Shown one piece after another: positions 1-12,319 of a DNA stretch of 64,000 bases. The first letter of the stretch is position 1. Every line of letters starts with the position of its first letter. The stretch lies in NCBI RefSeq assembly GCF_000143415.4, contig NW_003314268.1:3485502-3549501 (forward strand), in the 5' to 3' direction. The notes under the pieces were generated by a model, which saw only the letters and a list, made by a program, of their open reading frames with translations, had not been told where the DNA came from and searched no databases. A program made the translations under genes and the position numbers. The DNA comes from Selaginella moellendorffii (Eukaryota > Streptophyta > Lycopodiopsida > Selaginellales > Selaginellaceae).

Positions 1-1217
1 TCTCGAAGGTACAAACTGGAAGGCGCCTTGTGCCTACTGCTCTCGGTATAACACTCATTCGAGGCTATCAAACCATCGACGCGGATTTATGCCTCCCGGA
101 CATCCGGAGCTTCATAGAGCAGCAAATCACGCTGATTGCCAAAGGTCAGGTGGATCACGAAACCGTGGTGCGCAACTCGCTGGACAAGTTCGTCGCCAAG
201 TTCAAGAACTTCGTGTCCGAGGCAAGCACCATGTTTTCTAAGTTTCTCAACTGTTTCTCTCCATAGATCGAGAAGATGGACGCTCTGTTCGAGGCTCACT
301 TCTCTCCTCTCGCGGACTCCGGACGGCCCTTGAGCAAGTGTGGGAAATGCAAGCGCTACATGAAATACATCACGCTGCGGCCATCTCGTCTCTACTGCTC
401 AACCTGCGAGGAAGTATACCCGGTCCCGCAAAATGGTTCCATCAAGGTAATCCTTCTCCAGGGAATAGACACGCTAAGAAAAAACTCTTTTTTTCCTCAG
501 CTCTACAAGGAGCTAGCTTGTCCACTTGACAACTTCGAGCTCGTCTTGTTCTCCCTCGGAGGACCCGACGGGAAATCCTATCCCCTCTGTCCCTACTGCT
601 ACAATCACCCTCTGGAATCTCCAGCAAGAGACCCGAGCAGCGAGGCCACAACCTCCAGCGATGATCAAGCCAGTGGCACTGCTCCTGGCGATGGAAATCC
701 AAACACAAGACGGGGACGAGCAGCCACAGGGGCGGGGATGCCATGCACGATGTGTCCTCACGCGACGTGCCGCCACTCGGTGATGCAGCAGGGAGTGTGC
801 GCTTGCCCCGAGTGCGATGGAACGCTCATCCTGGATCCCATCAGCGCGCCAAAGTGGAGGCTCGACTGCAACAAGTGTAGCTTCCTCGTCTACCTCCCCG
901 CCAACACGCACAAGGTGTCGAGGAGCGAGCACGATTACTGCGACGACTGTGGCTCGGCGCTCCTGGAGGTGGACTTCCACAAGAACAACACGCCGCTGGA
1001 GGGCGGGAGGACGCTCCACACGGCGTGCGTGGTCTGCGACGAGCTCTTGCAGTCTCTGGTGGTGATGAAGCACGGCAAGAGCTTTGGGCGATCGCGAGGG
1101 AGGGGGAGAGGGAGGGGGAGGGGGAGAGGACGAGGGAGAGGGCGAGGGAGGGGTGGAGGGAGAGGTGGCGGGCGAGGAAAGCACCAAGATCCCCGGATGA
1201 GTTTCAGGGATTTCTAG
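1..1217 (+). CDS. TOP3B: DNA topoisomerase III-beta, C-terminal part (gene runs off the left edge)
   Basis: Type IA topoisomerase that relaxes or decatenates single-stranded DNA and, in animals, RNA. The open frame runs from base 1 through 221, 267-446 and 501-1217, so the 5' exons lie outside the window. The first exon carries the end of the topoisomerase core (LVPTALG, IRGYQTID, LPDIRSFIE, VVRNSLDKF). It is followed by the TOP3B-type zinc-binding tail: CGKCKRYM, YCSTCEEVYPVP, CPYCYNHP, CTMCPHATC, CPECDGTL, CNKCSF and CDDCGSALLEVDFHKN. The protein ends in a long Arg-Gly tail, the RGG-type region that animal TOP3B uses for RNA binding. Intron 1 (222-266, 45 bp) starts with GC rather than GT, and frame and homology require it. 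Intron 2 (447-500) is an in-frame 54 bp, so the unspliced frame also stays open. Identification is by motif order and is firm; exon limits are by frame and splice consensus. Confidence 0.9.
1094..1180 (+). repeat. Purine-only low-complexity tract encoding the Arg-Gly tail of TOP3B
   Basis: Almost uninterrupted G/A on the plus strand (units such as agggggagaggg), translating to alternating Arg-Gly. Because the repeat is coding, length changes in multiples of 6 would alter only the RG count. The antisense strand is a pyrimidine tract and produces a long but meaningless Pro/Ser-rich frame. Confidence 0.85.
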
Positions 1218-1553
1218 CCTCGTGTTTTCCCTCCAAAACTATAAACCCTAATACTCGAAAGAGGATAAGCTAAATGTTTCTTTAACTTGTATCTTCGAGA
1301 TTCATGGAGAGAACGATGCAATTGACCAGGTAATTCGACTTCGGTTCTTTTTTCTTAGCGCTAACACTGTTCTGGAGAAAAATGAGAGTGGACTTGTCCT
1401 AGCTTCTTTGTTGGCTTGTGCCATTTGGAATAGAAAGAAATGGTATGGTTTCTGTTTTGGTACAGTGAAAGAAAGAATTGTTTTTCTTTGTTTATATAGG
1501 TTTTGGACACTCGCCGGCTAGCGAATGGCTCGGCGGCGCACAACATCACACAA

Positions 1554-1680
1554 TGACCTGGTCTCATAACAAATTCAAAGTGGTCCTTGGGTTCCATTCT
1601 GAGAAGGTTTGTCGATGAAAAGCTGATCATACCCTACTTATGAGGTGATGAGTGACCTGGTCTCATGACAAAGTCAAAGT
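1554..1680 (+). repeat. Pair of ~28-bp direct repeats in an intergenic region
   Basis: A unit beginning tgacctggtctcat occurs at 1554-1581 and again at 1653-1680 with about three mismatches, 99 bp apart. It lies downstream of TOP3B in a stretch (1218-1981) with no other recognisable gene. No terminal inverted repeats or coding content were seen around it. Confidence 0.7.
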
Positions 1681-1981
1681 AAACACCGCGTCGTCATGTT
1701 CACACCATTGAACATCTTTTTGATAATCCAATGTCAGTTGTTACTGGGGGAGAGGACGGACAATCTCAACATTCCCATCGATCCTTGCTCTTGGCGAAGA
1801 ACAAGAAAAAAGCGACACTACCCTGATCGACACTACCAAAAGTCAAACTTCGCGGGCTTAATCATTTCAAAGCATCCACAGATACACTGGGTTTATTTAG
1901 TTTTGTGTTTCCTCCATAGATCGAGACGAAGATCTCAAGCCAGAGTATGAGCAAGAAGAAGCGAACTCACTCCCGTCTTGC

Positions 1982-2431
1982 TCACGCTGTCGAGCCAATC
2001 AAAGCTCCCGCACTTGATCTGTTTCGCGTGGGCGTGGTGGCGGTGCCAGTGTACTTGGAATAGAGTATCTCACCGCTTAGCACCCGGCCCGTCTTCATCT
2101 CCTCGCCGGAGCCATCGCGCAGGTGGAAAACGTTGGGCTCCTCCTCCGTCACGCGGAAGCTCTTCCGGGAATCTGCTGGACACACGAGGTCGCTCAGGTC
2201 GATGTGCAGGCCCGTGGGCAGCTCGTCTCCGTTTGGCTCCAGCAGCAGGATGGCTACGCGGAAGTAAGTGCGCGATGGGATCCTGATCAACACATTCTGC
2301 GGCCTCACACTGTTGGGCTTCACCACCCCAAACGCCTGCCCGTAGATCGTCCTGAATCTGTCGCGCAGAACAAGAGGATGGCTAGTCTGGTTTTCAATCC
2401 TCACACTAGCTTTTGAGCCTGAAGCACCCAT
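1982..2431 (-). CDS. Small orphan protein with an N-myristoylation-type N-terminus (149 aa)
   Basis: A single uninterrupted frame from ATG (2431) to TGA (1982). I do not recognise the family. The protein starts MGASGSKASVRI; Gly2 and Ser6 fit the consensus for co-translational N-myristoylation, which would tether a soluble protein to a membrane. The rest looks like a compact beta-rich domain (IENQTSHPLVLRDRFR, YFRVAILLLEPNGDELP) with no transmembrane segment or Cys/His cluster. The C-terminal 20 residues are Thr/Ser/Ala-rich and probably disordered. It lies between convergent and tandem neighbours with its own 5' flank (2432-2650). Codon use resembles neighbouring genes, so I regard it as real. 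Function is unknown. Confidence 0.65.
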   Translation of the reverse strand: MGASGSKASVRIENQTSHPLVLRDRFRTIYGQAFGVVKPNSVRPQNVLIRIPSRTYFRVAILLLEPNGDELPTGLHIDLSDLVCPADSRKSFRVTEEEPNVFHLRDGSGEEMKTGRVLSGEILYSKYTGTATTPTRNRSSAGALIGSTA

Positions 2432-2717
2432 GTCTGTGCAGAGAGAAAGTGAGTTCTCAGCAAAGAAGTCTGTTCCCTATTGCAGACACGAGGTGAACAC
2501 ACGTCTTAAATTGATATTATCATTATTATCGTCATTTAGCGCAACTACAAGCAATGGGTGATGTATGCACAGGAATCGATCAAATACGCGTTAAGAGCTT
2601 TCTAAACCAAGAAGAGATATAATGGAGACAACGAAGAATTACTGTACAAAGCACTGTTGCTGCTGCCTGAGCTACCTTCCTACCCAAGAAAAAGGAAACC
2701 AGAACCACGCAAAACAC

Positions 2718-5070
2718 TCAAAATGGCGCCTCTAGAGATTCATCCCACACCTCGGCACTTCCATTTGATGCATCCTCCGCGTCTTCCTCCATCGACAAGC
2801 GGATGTATTCTTGGTGAGCAAACCGATCCCACTCTGTTAGCGTTGGATCCTCCCTCTCCTGGAAACACGGGAGTCAAGAGCCTTCCCGTGAACGAAACCA
2901 TCTCAAAGTAAACTCTTACTTGTCGGATGAGGAATGGGTCGCGTGTCTCGAACGCCACGAACTTATTCAGATTGAAGAGAATGTTGAAGAAGTTGCCAGA
3001 AAGCTTGCACCTCTTCAGGTCGCGTAGCGTTAGCTGCCCTTGCTTCTGCAATCGATCACATAAGCATTGACGAGAGCCCGGAAGCTACAAACAGCTAACG
3101 CACCTCTGGGCAGATCATGTCCGTCATCTGGCAGACTATGTCCTCGAAGAGGACGGGGTCTTGAGCTAGGCACTCCATGCGATGCAATTGCTCCTCATAA
3201 AAGTACTGCATCTCGTTTGGAGTCACCACTCCGTCACAATCCAGATCGATACATTTGAACCTGGAAGTCGCGATCTGTCAATCGATCGATCTTACAGAAG
3301 ATTCAAGACGTCGCTTACCAGTACTCCAAGCTTGGTTCAGACGTTTTGTCCTCCTCCGATAAAATGAACCACACAAAGTCCTCGTAACCCATCTTTCCTT
3401 CCACGGAACTCGTAAACTTTCTTGGAACCTGACAAATACTAAAAACATGAAGCACATTAGAGGAACCGAGAACTCGAAAGATCATTCTTTTGGAAAGTGC
3501 CAAACGTTACCTGTGAGAAGATCCTTTCCACTATACGAAATGTGAGAGCGTGATTGCCGTATCTCAAAAGGTCAGTCTTGTCGATTAAGAAGTCGTGGTC
3601 CGTGTCAAGCTCCCAAAACTTGCAGTAGATAACGTAAAAGTGTTCGTAGGAAAAATATCTAGCATCCCACTGTCAGCAAAAACATATTGTATCTCGAATA
3701 GGACTTACTTTAGGACCTTGTTGATGTCTTCTTCCTCGTCTACTTGAAGCAGTGCTGCAACAAGGTTGCTTCTTCTCAACTCTCTTAGCAATAGCCTTCC
3801 ATTTCCAGATCTATTTACATGGTAGAATATCCTGTACATTACTGTCTCGGCTGCGAACAAAAAGAACAAAAGCAAACAAAGAAAAAGAATGATTTGAGCG
3901 ACAACAAAAAAAAAAACTAAACAAATCAGCCAACCATATCTTTCTTGAAACTCAGGAGTGTCATGAAGAAATTCCAAACCGCGGTGAGTCATCAAAAGCT
4001 CCTTCAAGATTGGTTTGAAATCCTCCTGGAGATACGATACAATTATGCTTTCAAGAATATCGGCTGCTAAAGTTACCTGAGTAATATACTTCTTGTCAGG
4101 TTTCTTTAACACGTTGAATATACGAGAAGCCATATCTGATGTGAGCATATTCTGTTCAAGCCAATACTCGATAAACCTGTCCCTGAAATCATGAAGATGC
4201 GGGCGAGTTAGGAAAAAAGAGAAAAGGAAAAAACACCAACACGACAATGCCGTTAACCTTGTCACAAGTCCCGTGTCCTCCACATCAATCTTCTTGAACA
4301 AACAGCTAGAAAAAAAGGAAGGGAGCTTGCATACTTCCTTAGTCACAGGCGCAAAAGCTAAAGAAGACATGTACCTTAGAAAACCATATAGACAATTAAA
4401 CAATAAGGACGATATGAACCTGACAATGGCAAACCATAAGAATGCCCCGCAAAAAGTTGATCAATCCTTTTCAGACATTGCTCCGCCATATCTTGCGGCG
4501 CAGGAGGACCATTTGGGAAATAGAACTGCCGAAAAAAAGAGAGTTTTCATGAGTTTCTCGCGAAAAAAAGGGAGAGAAGAACAAAGACGAAAAGAAAGAA
4601 GAAACTTACTTGAGGGATATGTTCTCTAATCGGTTCGCTAGCTCGTTTTAATGGAGAACCAGTACTCGCTCCAGTCCTTTTCATGGGAGACTTGGGTGAA
4701 AGTGGCGAGCCCGAGGTGCTTCGAGGAGACAATGGAGGTGTGCTTCCAACAGCAAACATTCCCGGAAGAGCTGACATCGCACCCCCGGAATTTCCATTCC
4801 CTGGACTGGAAGATGGAACTGGTAGCACGAGTCCTGCCTTGGCATCTTCTAGCAAAGACAGCACCTACGCAAGAAAAGTTCTTTCGTGAAATGGTTTCTA
4901 GTGGAGTGACTCACCAGTCGATGTGTATCCGGCAAAGAGAGCCACTGCGTGAAGAGATCTTCCAGCCGCATTCTACACGCGACAGGCTTTGTGGGTGGAG
5001 AGGGCAAATCCGGCAGCTGGAGCAGCTCCGGATCAAGAACACCGACGTCCACCGCCATCGCCGACTCCAT
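2718..5070 (-). CDS. Protein phosphatase 2A regulatory subunit B'' (EF-hand type)
   Basis: Substrate- and location-determining subunit of heterotrimeric PP2A. The gene has about ten short-intron exons from ATG 5070 to TGA 2718. The N-terminal exon ([19 protein letters not shown], then [15 protein letters not shown]) is followed by a Ser/Pro-rich linker ([20 protein letters not shown]). Then comes the B'' core: [35 protein letters not shown] and [15 protein letters not shown]. The EF-hand pair includes [16 protein letters not shown] and [20 protein letters not shown], and the C-terminal block includes [12 protein letters not shown]. The last two exons are 2920-3045 and 2718-2858, with clean splice sites. 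Plant B'' proteins are about 530-540 aa and this fits. It is divergent from the CFAP251 gene with only about 250-300 bp between start codons. Confidence 0.9.
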
Positions 5071-5373
5071 TCACACACGAACCCTACCCGCGCCAAAGAT
5101 CTCCACGGATCACGCGCGGCGTCGATTCAAGAGCTTCGCTAGCTGCTGGCGATCTCGCGAAGCTCTTCCTGGATCCAGAGTCGCGGCGCAACGCCCAGGC
5201 GCTCCTGCTTCCCTGCCACAGTGTAATGCTTCTCTCAGTTTTTAGGTCAACATGAACATCAGCCACGTGGACCACTCCAGCTCGTCGATTCGTACGACGA
5301 TCTTAAACCGTCGATTATAGGGCACTTGGGAGTGTTTTCCCGCTCGAAACAGAGCCCTAACTGCTCGAGCCGG
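5071..5373. promoter_or_regulatory. Compact bidirectional intergenic region between PP2A B'' and CFAP251
   Basis: The start codons of the two divergent genes lie at 5070 (minus) and 5374 or 5326 (plus), so both 5' flanks share at most 303 bp. A cgagc-rich stretch and an agccctaa telo-box-like motif near 5351 are visible. No clear TATA box was found for either direction. Co-regulation is not demonstrated. Confidence 0.45.
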
Positions 5374-8300
5374 ATGGAGTGTCCACAGGCTCTGGTAAGC
5401 GCGCCCTGGATCGATCAATCCTCTTTGACATCCATAGTGATGGATCCTCTAGGACATCCATCGCGTCTATGGATTTTCGAGCAGTGTGATCTGTGGCGTT
5501 GTGGACATTAGGACGAACGATCGCGACTGCGTAGCTTATGCCGCTGGGAATGCGATCGTTATTCATCACTGTCCCTCGCATCGCCAGGTATTTGGATCGA
5601 TTTTCCCTCTAGATTCCAGCGATCTTGCTGTGCGTGTAGACAATCTTGCAAGGACACATCCACCAGATCAAATGCTTAGCTCCAACTCCTAACAAGAGCA
5701 ACATAATATCGGCAGACTGTGGCCCGGACGCCGCGATTATCATCTGGGATTCTTCCACCGGACAGGTATGGCTTTTCTTTTTGAGTTCTTTGGATAGGAA
5801 TTTTTGCTTCGTAGGCTGTGAAAGCAGTAGCACAAGATATAAGTGGTGGAGTTATAGCAATTGATATTTCTCCCGATGGAGCGCTCTTTGCTACCCTCAG
5901 CGACACTGGTACGATACCAACGTAGCTTAGCAATTGTCTTTTCAATTTTTTTACAAGGTGCAGCTTGCAGAATACTGTTCCAAGCAGGTGCTTTGCATTT
6001 GGGATGTTGAGATCTCTAATGGCGAGCCGCTTGCTGCCGCTGTTGTGGCCTCCAAAAAACCGCAAGTAAGTTTGTCTTGCAGCTGAGAAAACTTCTCTTA
6101 CTCGTGTTTACATTCAGACTTGCGTGCGCTTCAATGGGGGTGATCAAACTGAGCTTGTCACCAATGGACAAAAGAGTGTTTACTTTTGGAGGCATGTCAA
6201 GGTTAGTAGCTAGTTTGTATTGATGGAGATAAAAAATCCTGTGTTCTGCAGAAGGAGAATGCTAGAGGATCTTTGGAGGGGCTGAAAGCTGTTCTAAAGG
6301 CAGCGGAGTTGAAACAAGCGGTTGGATTGTTTACAGTCACAACCTTTGTACCGAATACCGCATTCGCTATAACTGCAACAACTGATGGCGATGTAGTTGT
6401 ATGGGAGCAGTAAGCATCGTACCAAAAGAGCCATCTAGCTCGCTGACTGAGAGGCGTTGCAGGTCTGTATATTCAGATGATTCGGAAGATCCAAAGCCAA
6501 GGACAATGCAAGCTACCAAAGTGATCAAGCTTCACAACTCGGCAATTCTAGTAATGACAACAATCAAGCAGTATGTTGCAACCGGAGGGTCAGATGGCTA
6601 TTTACATTTTTATGATTCAAGAATAGGTCTCACTGGGTGGTTTGAGGAGCTAGCAGCAGGTAACTTTGTTGTTCAAACGCATCTTATTGAGTATTGCGTT
6701 CCTTACAGGCGAGGTTACTTCCCTCTCATTCTCTGCTATTGAAGAAAGTGAAGATGAAGTTGCATATAACTCGCTCAAAGTACCTCCGTTTGTTGTTGGT
6801 ACAAGGAAGGCACACATTCTTCTTCTCCATGCTGGTATTTTTGAGGAACAGCCAGGGTCTGCTTCATGCAAGGTACAGTTGTTCCTGATAATTATAATGC
6901 GATCGAATTTTGTTTGTTCTATCAGGGTGAAGAGGTAACAGAATACCTGCCAGAGACTGTTCAATCTATGACTGGACATCCTTTGCTGCCTTGCTTTGCA
7001 ACTATTAGCACGGATGGATTGTTTCAGGTTTGTTAGCTAGACTATACAACACTCTTGGTGTTATTTTCACGTGAAATAGGTTCACGATTATAGCACAAGA
7101 GAGCTTGTGAACGAGAGGAAGTTTTCATATCTTAAGGTAAATGTCATTTCCAAGTCTCAAATAAGTCGTCCCAATCCGTCATGTAACATTTTGCAGACCA
7201 TGCAATTGCCAGGCTTCAATAATCAAGTACTCCCCAACGGCTTCCTTGATTGCTTGTGGCTTCACAAATGGTATTGCTAAGGTAAGAACGCTTTTTGTAG
7301 TAGTTTCGCTGATGATCTATTTGCCGTCGCAGCTTGTTAATGCAGAAACTTTGGTAGATATACAGAGCTTCTCATTTTCGTCATCTACCCTTCACAAGGT
7401 AATAATGTGCAATCGCCGTTGCCAAAAAGTGACGCGCTGCTATTTTGACTGCAGTTCGCGTTCTCCCACGATGGAACGCTTTTGGCAGCAGCAGATGGAA
7501 GTTGTGCTGTCGCTCTGCTAAGCTGCAGACACCAGGTTCTGATAACATTAAGTAGGAGTTCTAAGTTTTTGAACTCTTTTGTTTCCGCGATCAGGATGAC
7601 GGAAGGTGGTTATACATTGGTAAATACAGGTCTCATGCGAGGCCCATTGTTGGTTTGCAGTTTATTCTGGACCGTCGGGGTCTCAGCAGATTATTCTCTG
7701 TTGCTCAGGTACTCATATACTTTTGTTTGTTAACGCATTGATGTTTAGGCGGGCATTCACAGGATAACATGCTTGTCGAGTATGATCTAGTTCAATCAGA
7801 TACGGATGTGGGACTTAATTTGAGGGGAACGTGGGAACTCGGATCATTGCTGAAGCCATCGTCATTGTTTCCATCAATAGATCCAAAGTCGGGAGAGGTA
7901 TAACTGTCTCGGCTTCGAATTCGCTGGAGACATTTACATGCGTATGCTATTCAGGTGCAAGTGCTTGTCACCGACGAAGGGTTTAAGTTGCGGGTCTATG
8001 AGACTGATAACTACATTTGCGAGAAAACATTTCTTGGTCCAAGCTTTGGAAATCCTGTGAGCCAGATGGTCAGGCTTCCTGGCGGTGAAGCTGGAAAGGT
8101 ACGATGCGAGTATGTATGTATGACGTTCTCTTACCCTTCGGCTTGCAGGATTATCTTGCATATGTAACCAGAGAACAAATTCTCGGGATAACAACATTTC
8201 CAGCTGCCGATCAAATGAACTTGCACATTATGGGTGTTGTAGCCCATGCCGGTGCTATAACTTCGATGGCAATATCGCACGATTCACAATATATTATGAC

Positions 8301-9205
8301 AGCGGGAATCGACAGGCATGGAAAAGATTTTTTTTTTTTTTTTGAACTAGCACTAAATCAGTTTTCTCCTGGCAGCATTGTCATTGTTTGGAGGGTGAGC
8401 ATGCCGTTGCTTGACACTGCTCTGGAAGACGAATGGAATCGTGCAGGTCCTTATCCAATGCTGCCACCAGGTGCCGAAGGCAGAATGATTCTGCAGAGCT
8501 TAAGGGAACAGTTTTTCTGCTCACAGATCCGTGCACAGGTAAATAAGCACATAATAGACGTGAAATACTTTTTATTTCAGGGAGAGGATTTCCTGGACGA
8601 GCGTAATCTAGATAAAACAACTCCACTGGAGCAGCTTCCCGACATTCTACGTTCGGTGGGGGTTTATCCATCAAATTCATACATTCGCGACATACTTCAC
8701 GAAATCGCTCTCCCCTCGTGAGTGCACTGCTTTTGCTTCTCTGCCTGTTTGTAACGCTCGTTTTGTCCCCGGCCAGCGAGCGAGCCAAGCAGACACCGCC
8801 AAACAGCCTCGACTTTGAGAGCTTTGTGACGCTCTACGCAAACCACAAGTCGATGATCGAGTACAATGCGTCACTCTTTCAAGTTGCTTTCAACGTAAGT
8901 GATTTTGGTACACCAGCTTCCAAAGCTTATCTACGATCTTCGCAGATCCTCGGAGCTGATCTATCGACGGGAAAGTTCTCTCGAGACACCCTGTTTACAC
9001 TCCTTCAAACGGAGGGAGAACCTCTTTCAAAGTACGTAGTGTTGAATTTGCCTCTTCGTTTCTAGATTGGATCAAAAACTTTCGTTTTGACAGGGAAGAG
9101 CTCCAAAAATGCGTGGATGTTTGCATGGGCGAGGCGATCGACCTCCAATCGCTACCAAAGGAAATCAATGGCTCAGTATTTGTTGACACGATACTGGGCC
9201 TCTAG
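5374..9205 (+). CDS. CFAP251: CFAP251/WDR66-like WD40 protein of motile cilia (radial spoke 3 / CSC complex)
   Basis: In algae and animals this protein belongs to the calmodulin- and spoke-associated complex at the base of axonemal radial spokes. The spliced product (roughly 900 aa, about 20 introns of around 50 bp) follows the CFAP251 order. It begins VYGFSSSVICGVVD and LQGHIHQIKCLAP, then SADCGPDAAIIIWDSSTGQ and VLCIWDVE. Further WD40 blades follow (VATGGSDGYLHFYDSRIG, FSHDGTLLAAADGS, HAGAITSMAISHDSQYI). It ends with the EF-hand-like C-terminal domain (LEQLPDILRSVGVYPSN, GKFSRDTLFTLLQTEGE) and the family ending LPKEINGSVFVDTILGL. Exon 1 ends at 5394; exon 2 starts at 5453 after ctctag. An in-frame upstream ATG at 5326 would add 16 residues. 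The acidic N-terminal extension of vertebrate WDR66 is absent. Confidence 0.87.
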
Positions 9206-9363
9206 CCTGTAAATTTTTCCCGACCCCATGCATGTCATACGAGCGTGGCACTGACACGTGTCGCGACATGAATTAAATTCAAGAAAACGAGAGAGAGATT
9301 AGGGTTTTGAGAGATGCAGCTCCGCGATTGCGCGGCGCTCGCGGATGTGTGAGCGATCGATCG

Positions 9364-12319
9364 ATGGCTGTGCTGTCCAGGGGCAAGAGTTTGGTGGAGA
9401 ATATCATGGCCGATAGCACCATGAGGAGCCTGTTTGGGGCAATCGGCAGCAAGGCGACATCGCCCCAGGCCCAGCAAGTGAAATTGGAGCACAGTCCATC
9501 AGGTACTCGCAAATGGATCAAGGAGCTCTCGCCTCTAGCCAATGTTGTTGTGGGACGTTGTGCGAGGCAAGTGGAAGCGAAAAAAAATCTCTTTTTTTTT
9601 CAAGGCTGATCTTGGTCCTGTAGGATCCTTCTCCTCGAGATCGATGATCTCAAGCGGAGCTTCGAAGAGGAAGCTCCGCTGCCGGCAAAGACGCCCGGAA
9701 GATATGCTCGAAACTTTCTCGAGTACTGCTCCTTTCGAGCTCTGTCGGTGGCGACGCAGACCTCGGATCATCTGAGTGACAAGGAGTTTCGCCGTCTAAG
9801 TTTCGATATGATGCTCGCGTGGGAAGCTCCCGGAGCTGCGAATAAGCCCACTGTTAAGGTGAGTGTTGTCTCCAGCAGCTACACGTAAGCATAGAGAGCA
9901 TCTAGATCATGAAACTGGACCAGAAGGATCAAGCATTGCGATAGCTTCGCATCAGGTACGATTCACGTAGTTTTATCAAGCTGCATCTTTTATCATGCAG
10001 TGTAGGATTTCTCAGTGTAGATAGACTAGTCTAGTCTGTAGAAGCTTAGAGGGGGTGAAGTTCGTGCTAATAGCTTCACCCCCAATGGCAGAAGGATAAG
10101 GAACAAGGAATCATGGCTGGCGACAAGGATGAGGAAGACTCGGCGCTCTTTTATTCCGATCTGATGCCTATGATGGTCTTCTTTCTTCCACTCTTATACT
10201 TCAGCTTAGCATGGGAAGTTTTCCTTGGGAGAGGTAGACTTAGCAACGAAAAAGAAAGGGGTCTTCATTTTATTGGTGGCTATCTGATAGATGTCTGATT
10301 TCGTTCTCTTGCGTTTCTTACAAGAATTCTAGTGCTGGCTTACAGGTTGATGTCGAGAGTACTGTTGGCCCCGACGCATTCTGCCGGTTAGCTCCAGCCA
10401 TGCCGGTGGTAGCAGACATGATCACAGTACACTGCCAGTTTGATGCACTCACTGCTACCACCGGGGGGCGGCTGCCTTTCCCTGTATATGACAAGTACAT
10501 TGGAGAGCTGGACAAGTATGTCGGTGCTGGTTTTCTTAGTTTCTGTAGTTAAGCTTTTATGTTTTCTTTTTTCTTCCTCCAGAACGATCAAGTCTATGAA
10601 AAATCTGGCAACACCTTCACTCGTTTCGAATCTGCGTCTATCAAAAGGAGAGATGATCATAGATGTGGATGGGACAGTCACAACTCAGCCAGTTCTTCAG
10701 CATATTAATATGTCAACTTGGCCGGGTAGGAACTCTCTGTGTTTGATGATGAGGGATCTTATGTGTTGCTCTGTGCAGGACGGCTGACTTTGACAGATCG
10801 AGCATTGTACTTCGAAGCAGCAGGAGTTGTATCTTATGATGCACCTAAAAAGTACGATTTATCTGTTGATCTCCACCATACTGTGAAACCAGACTTGACT
10901 GGGCCTTGGGGAGCTCGGCTTTTTGACAAGGCGATTACCTATAAGTCGGAGAACTTGTAAGTCATATTCAGTTTCTACGTTGTATCATCCTGATGGTAAA
11001 GTATCACAACAGGTCGGACCCCGTGGTGATAGAATTTCCCGAGTTGACGGGCCACTCTCGTCGCGATTACTGGCTAGCGATTGTTCGTGAGGTTATCATG
11101 GCTCATCAGTTCATAAGGTCATCTAGTCTGGAAGGTGTTGGACGGTCAGAAGCCCGTGCCAGAGCTGTTTTGGGATGTGGACGTCTTCGTGCGACTAAGG
11201 AAGCTTACCATATGCTTCCGAGAAATCCCGAAGCCTTACTCACTTTTTCGCTGACGGAGGAACTACCTGGCGGAGACATGGTTCTAGAGGCACTAGCAGA
11301 GCGTCTGAAGAGAGCCGCAGAGGGAGAAAACGAGATTTCTCGAGAGAGTCGAGGCTCTCGAATCTTCTCCAGTGCTGCCGTGACCGAACTTTCAGCTCTG
11401 GGAACGGATGCTTACAAGGACGCTGGAATCCCCGTGGGAGAAGTGCTGATTGGCGACTACACTCAGCTGGAAAAGGCTGTTCAGCAGGCTCGAAGCAGTT
11501 CTAGAAAAGTTGAACTGGCGCAGTCTACGATCGAAGGCGTGAGAGTTGAGGGAATCGGTACCAATGTCGCTATTATGAAGGTACCTCCATTATTTTCTCT
11601 TTTCTCTTTCTCTTACACGTTTCTGCAACTACAGGAGCTAAGTATTCCTGCTGTAAACTTCGTAAATTGGCTTCAAGATGTCGCTTCATGGAGGGAGCCA
11701 TTCAAGGCAGCAATGTTTTGTCTGCTCTTCTCGTATATATTTTATAGGTGAGTTTTTTTTTCGCTCGTGGCGTCGCCGTGCTAAAAATCCGTCCTTGCAG
11801 AGATTGGGTCCGATACCTTCCACCGCTTCTCCTCCTCGTCATCGTCTTGTACATCCTCTGGCTGCGCTACAGCTCCAAAGGCAAACGGGACCACGAGATT
11901 GTCGTCCCCATACCACCAGGCCAAAGCACACTGGAGCAACTCATGGCGCTGCAGCAAGCAATATCGCAGCTGGAGGGCGTGATTCAAGCGGCAAACATCT
12001 TCCTCTTGAAGGTTCGCGCCTTGCTTCTCTCGGCTCAACCAGAGGTAAGCTTCAGAGTTTCATACCCATGGGCGGTAACTTCCGATTTTCTCCACAGGCG
12101 ACCGATCAAGTATTAGCAATTCTGGGAGGACTGGCGCTGGTTCTAGCGGCGCTGCCACTCCGGTGGATCGCCCTCGCCGTGTTCTTGGACATCTTCACGA
12201 GGCAAATGCACGTACGTCGCGAGAGCTCCGAGCGATTTAACAGGAGAATGAAAGAGTGGTGGAACAGCATTCCCGTTGTTCCTGTGCGAGTTGCGGACGA
12301 GCACGATCATCAGTCGTAG
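9364..12319 (+). CDS. DUF639-family plant membrane protein
   Basis: The family is plant-specific and of unknown biochemical function. The start MAVLSRGKSLVENIMADSTM gives the expected N-terminus; nearest alternatives upstream lack an in-frame ATG. Family blocks visible across about ten exons are FLEYCSFRALSVATQTSDHL, FRRLSFDMMLAWEAP, TVGPDAFCRLAPAMPVVADM, ALYFEAAGVVSYDAPKKYDL, RRDYWLAIVREVIMAHQFI and FSLTEELPGGDMVLEALAE. Two hydrophobic segments lie near the C-terminus (YLPPLLLLVIVLYILWLRY; ILGGLALVLAALPLRWIAL), so the large N-terminal part probably faces the cytosol. Intron 1 (9567-9623) is a GC-AG intron with an AG/GCAAGT donor. The start codon is only 158 bp past the CFAP251 stop. A truncated copy of its 3' half lies at 16353-17305. 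Confidence 0.85.

Noticed and set aside
513-1187. 224-codon minus-strand frame antisense to the TOP3B tail
   Set aside because: Pro/Ser/Arg text that is the mirror of the purine tract and zinc fingers; no domain and overlaps a certain gene.
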